From the NCBI GenBank assembly GCA_037045155.1, contig JBAOIG010000003.1:1240001-1304000 (forward strand): a DNA stretch of 64,000 bases. Direction: 5' to 3'. The notes beneath the pieces are model-generated. The model had not been told where the DNA came from and ran no database searches. It saw only the letters and a list, made by a program, of their open reading frames with translations. The position numbers and the translations under genes were made by a program. The stretch comes from Thermomicrobiales bacterium. GTDB lineage: Bacteria; Chloroflexota; Chloroflexia; Thermomicrobiales; CFX8. Below, in pieces: positions 63,401 through 64,000 of this stretch; the first letter of the stretch is position 1; each line of letters starts with the position of its first letter.

Positions 63401-63531
63401 GTAACCGCATCGACGTGATTGACCGGCAGATCGGCGAGATGCCGATCGGGGAGGATCCGAAGAAGGACACGCTCGTGTTGATGCGCGACGCCATGGTGGG
63501 ATTGCAACAGGACCTGAACGGCCACCGATGA
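60406..63531 (+). CDS. large tubulin/FtsZ-superfamily GTPase (Tubulin_2-like)
   Basis: The 1041-residue protein starts SIIVGVGGQGSAIALGVKERL, a tubulin-like nucleotide loop (GVGGQGS, 9-15), and has the tubulin signature GGTGSG at 164-169 within IVGSVSGGTGSGIMLTLAQHL. The first 400 or so residues form the GTPase domain. The remaining 600 are mainly helical, with coiled-coil-like stretches (LRTALEQAITELERQRVDLRLGLDD), unlike FtsZ. It is soluble. Similar large proteins next to VWA proteins have been proposed as parts of a membrane-remodelling system distinct from FtsZ. A GAAGGGA SD precedes the ATG, and its stop overlaps the next gene (ATGA). Confidence 0.87.
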   Translation: MIPPSIIVGVGGQGSAIALGVKERLKEFARARATPLTEKAELDAIEKSVRIFSLDIDHNTAINSRFTQNELLLLKPASPDAMIKSRTGNLDKWWPEHVTQPGGFINGAGGMRAKGRLAYYMLGRKHAEQIADSVDKLRANAQTAGYGIGTAITVFVYIVGSVSGGTGSGIMLTLAQHLRSLVDDDVHIVGAIPLASIMQHGPGDFQRDNIYANCSAALREIDWWMLPEKYRPASIAPFFYLNGTPIAGNGSDHKNETPFDLCYLFAESNQAGKPLPSFGAYTELIADCIALDVDSPAASASHSLISNILGGLNNKISPPVDDGSKATKSVLFAGAGAASIVFSVPETTGYLGDHLLLHVLDSIVLISQDRGDEARRWLNNGDREVLPNAGQVRLRERLKQAHTDVATGQVHQAEAAPEPRFENVDRKSWVTLVRNQRSLVDDTWLKTLRGLLARNEPIILNELWGQLLVTVNTTLEENRGNGLRHAADLLRGISGSLANRIEALTNEIDSTEPNRPGLRQKLDLGVRRYDEAIERLTVGGKSPFGGKGKQDAQAQAFLSTWWRPYVSTQRDIAEASAELSLLTNLNAHVARLRTALEQAITELERQRVDLRLGLDDHFKQSRGQMAQQDRVLADRALVDEVFARDITNAQTPDSQALRDIAVGFTTSGSSLRTWLLKPANQRGTQAQEAAHLSTAVSSAVRDARNKAADQFSATVQSMSIWDAMEHEFYARVGLGKVDTFLDAVGGVPGTGDAARRLTQYMQSRVSSCIAAAVPYWSLSRANQERYQDLYHIIHSVQASYAKEPFDAPDASEALKTLKEALKGMLSGGSAPDTSGQSIHHFFVSSREWGAPLFMINDDERQQMANSERTWTKQKGHVYIDQRYVGVLPDDLSLEGMQQRIDQLAEQKRHADAATQTTLRRVVETLGIALELDYARENKVGGSFDIATSASKHVYYPYAQDIYAAIRRLHDRSDELKEFAVVVNAGWSKLLTSEQCHRISNRIDVIDRQIGEMPIGEDPKKDTLVLMRDAMVGLQQDLNGHR

Positions 63532-64000
63532 GCGTGACCACTGCGCTGCAGCGTCCAGTACTGGTGATGGCGGTCGGTGACGCCGCCATGCGGCCGACCA
63601 TGCTGCTGGCTGACTGGCTGCCGGCCATGCCGGCGGTCCGCCTCGTCGCGCTGAGCGCGGTGGATTCCGATGACGACCGCATCGCCACGATCGCGCCGGA
63701 GCAGGTTGACCTCGAGCTGGATCGGGTGCTCCGCGGCCAGACCTCCGGCGACGCGCAGCGGATCCACTGGATCGTGCTGGCGCAGATCTCCGGGGAGGAC
63801 GGGGCAGATGCGAGGCAGCTTCTGCTTGAGACGATCGTTCCGGCAGCCCGGCAGCTGAACATCAACACTCGCCCGTTCGCGCTGACGATGGTGCTGCTCG
63901 ATACGGCGGTCGAGCGCGGGGGGATATCCAGCGAATTCCTCCAGCGGCTCGCAGGTGAGATTCACTCGGCGTCGATCGCCGACAAATCACAGGTGTACGT
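63528..64000 (+). CDS. third gene of the VWA-tubulin operon, truncated by the window
   Basis: An ATG at 63528 overlaps the tubulin-like stop (ATGA) and opens a frame with no stop through base 64000, at least 157 residues. It begins MSVTTALQRPVLVMAVGDAA and continues with alternating hydrophobic strands and helices (VRLVALSAVDSDD, RIHWIVLAQISGED, RPFALTMVLLDTAV), suggesting an alpha/beta, Rossmann-like domain. I do not recognise the family. No membrane segment or signal peptide is visible so far. Translational coupling implies it works with the tubulin-like protein. Confidence 0.75.
   Translation, partial: MSVTTALQRPVLVMAVGDAAMRPTMLLADWLPAMPAVRLVALSAVDSDDDRIATIAPEQVDLELDRVLRGQTSGDAQRIHWIVLAQISGEDGADARQLLLETIVPAARQLNINTRPFALTMVLLDTAVERGGISSEFLQRLAGEIHSASIADKSQVY

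Overview
The window is GC-rich, dense bacterial chromosome with the character of Chloroflexota, most likely the Thermomicrobia/Sphaerobacter side. This is inferred from gene content: secreted proteins with Pro-Thr linkers, an actinobacterial-style acyl-CoA carboxylase, a Ski2-like helicase, and a large tubulin-like protein beside a VWA protein. No rRNA, recognisable tRNA, CRISPR array, insertion sequence or prophage was seen, and no marker gene fixes the species. Where the first in-frame codon is clearly not the real start, I moved the start to a codon with a Shine-Dalgarno (SD) match or an ATGA/GTGA junction.

Layout. 1-13.2 kb holds accessory metabolism: an alpha/beta hydrolase, a MocR-type regulator divergent from two tandem SIS-domain sugar isomerases, a secreted lamin-tail protein, a ring-cleaving dioxygenase with a MarR regulator, a proline racemase-family epimerase, a GH15 glucoamylase-like enzyme, and a lipoprotein carrying a complete Lon-type Ser-Lys protease dyad. 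13.3-17.7 kb is the tRNA t6A cluster tsaE-tsaB-rimI-tsaD with an inositol monophosphatase and an unknown gene. 17.7-26.5 kb has an MFS transporter, a repeat-bearing gap, a deazaflavin-type nitroreductase, the helicase, a flavin reductase with two GT4 glycosyltransferases, and thioredoxin.

26.5-44.2 kb is the division and cell-wall (dcw) cluster on the minus strand: mraZ, rsmH, ftsL-like, pbp, murF, mraY, murD, ftsW, murC, murB, ddl, ftsQ, ftsA, ftsZ, nrdR and a putative cysteine-peptidase-fold gene. From rsmH to murC the genes are chained by 4-nt stop/start overlaps, and murG is not in its usual place. Upstream of mraZ there is a promoter followed by GTGG repeats at 10-bp period, typical of MraZ sites, which also contain two perfect DnaA-box sequences. 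A 10-bp palindrome, TGTACGTACA, occurs at the mraZ promoter and again just downstream of a predicted ftsA promoter.

44.2-54.9 kb carries an acyl-CoA carboxylase operon (carboxyltransferase, a 56-residue epsilon-like gene, biotin carboxylase/BCCP fusion) interrupted by a palindromic repeat cluster. It continues with a membrane protein, an M3 oligopeptidase, a D-threonine-aldolase-type PLP enzyme, a Gfo/Idh/MocA oxidoreductase, a PspC protein, PurN and a lone RusA-type resolvase. 54.9-57.9 kb has a doubly membrane-anchored clan GH-A glycosidase divergent from an Mrp/ApbC iron-sulfur carrier.

The most striking region is the right edge (58.3-64.0 kb). It contains an exported VWA protein with one membrane span and a cytoplasmic tail, then a 1041-residue tubulin/FtsZ-superfamily GTPase, then a third translationally coupled gene of unknown type that runs off the window. 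This looks like a tubulin-based membrane-associated machine distinct from the canonical FtsZ encoded about 30 kb away.
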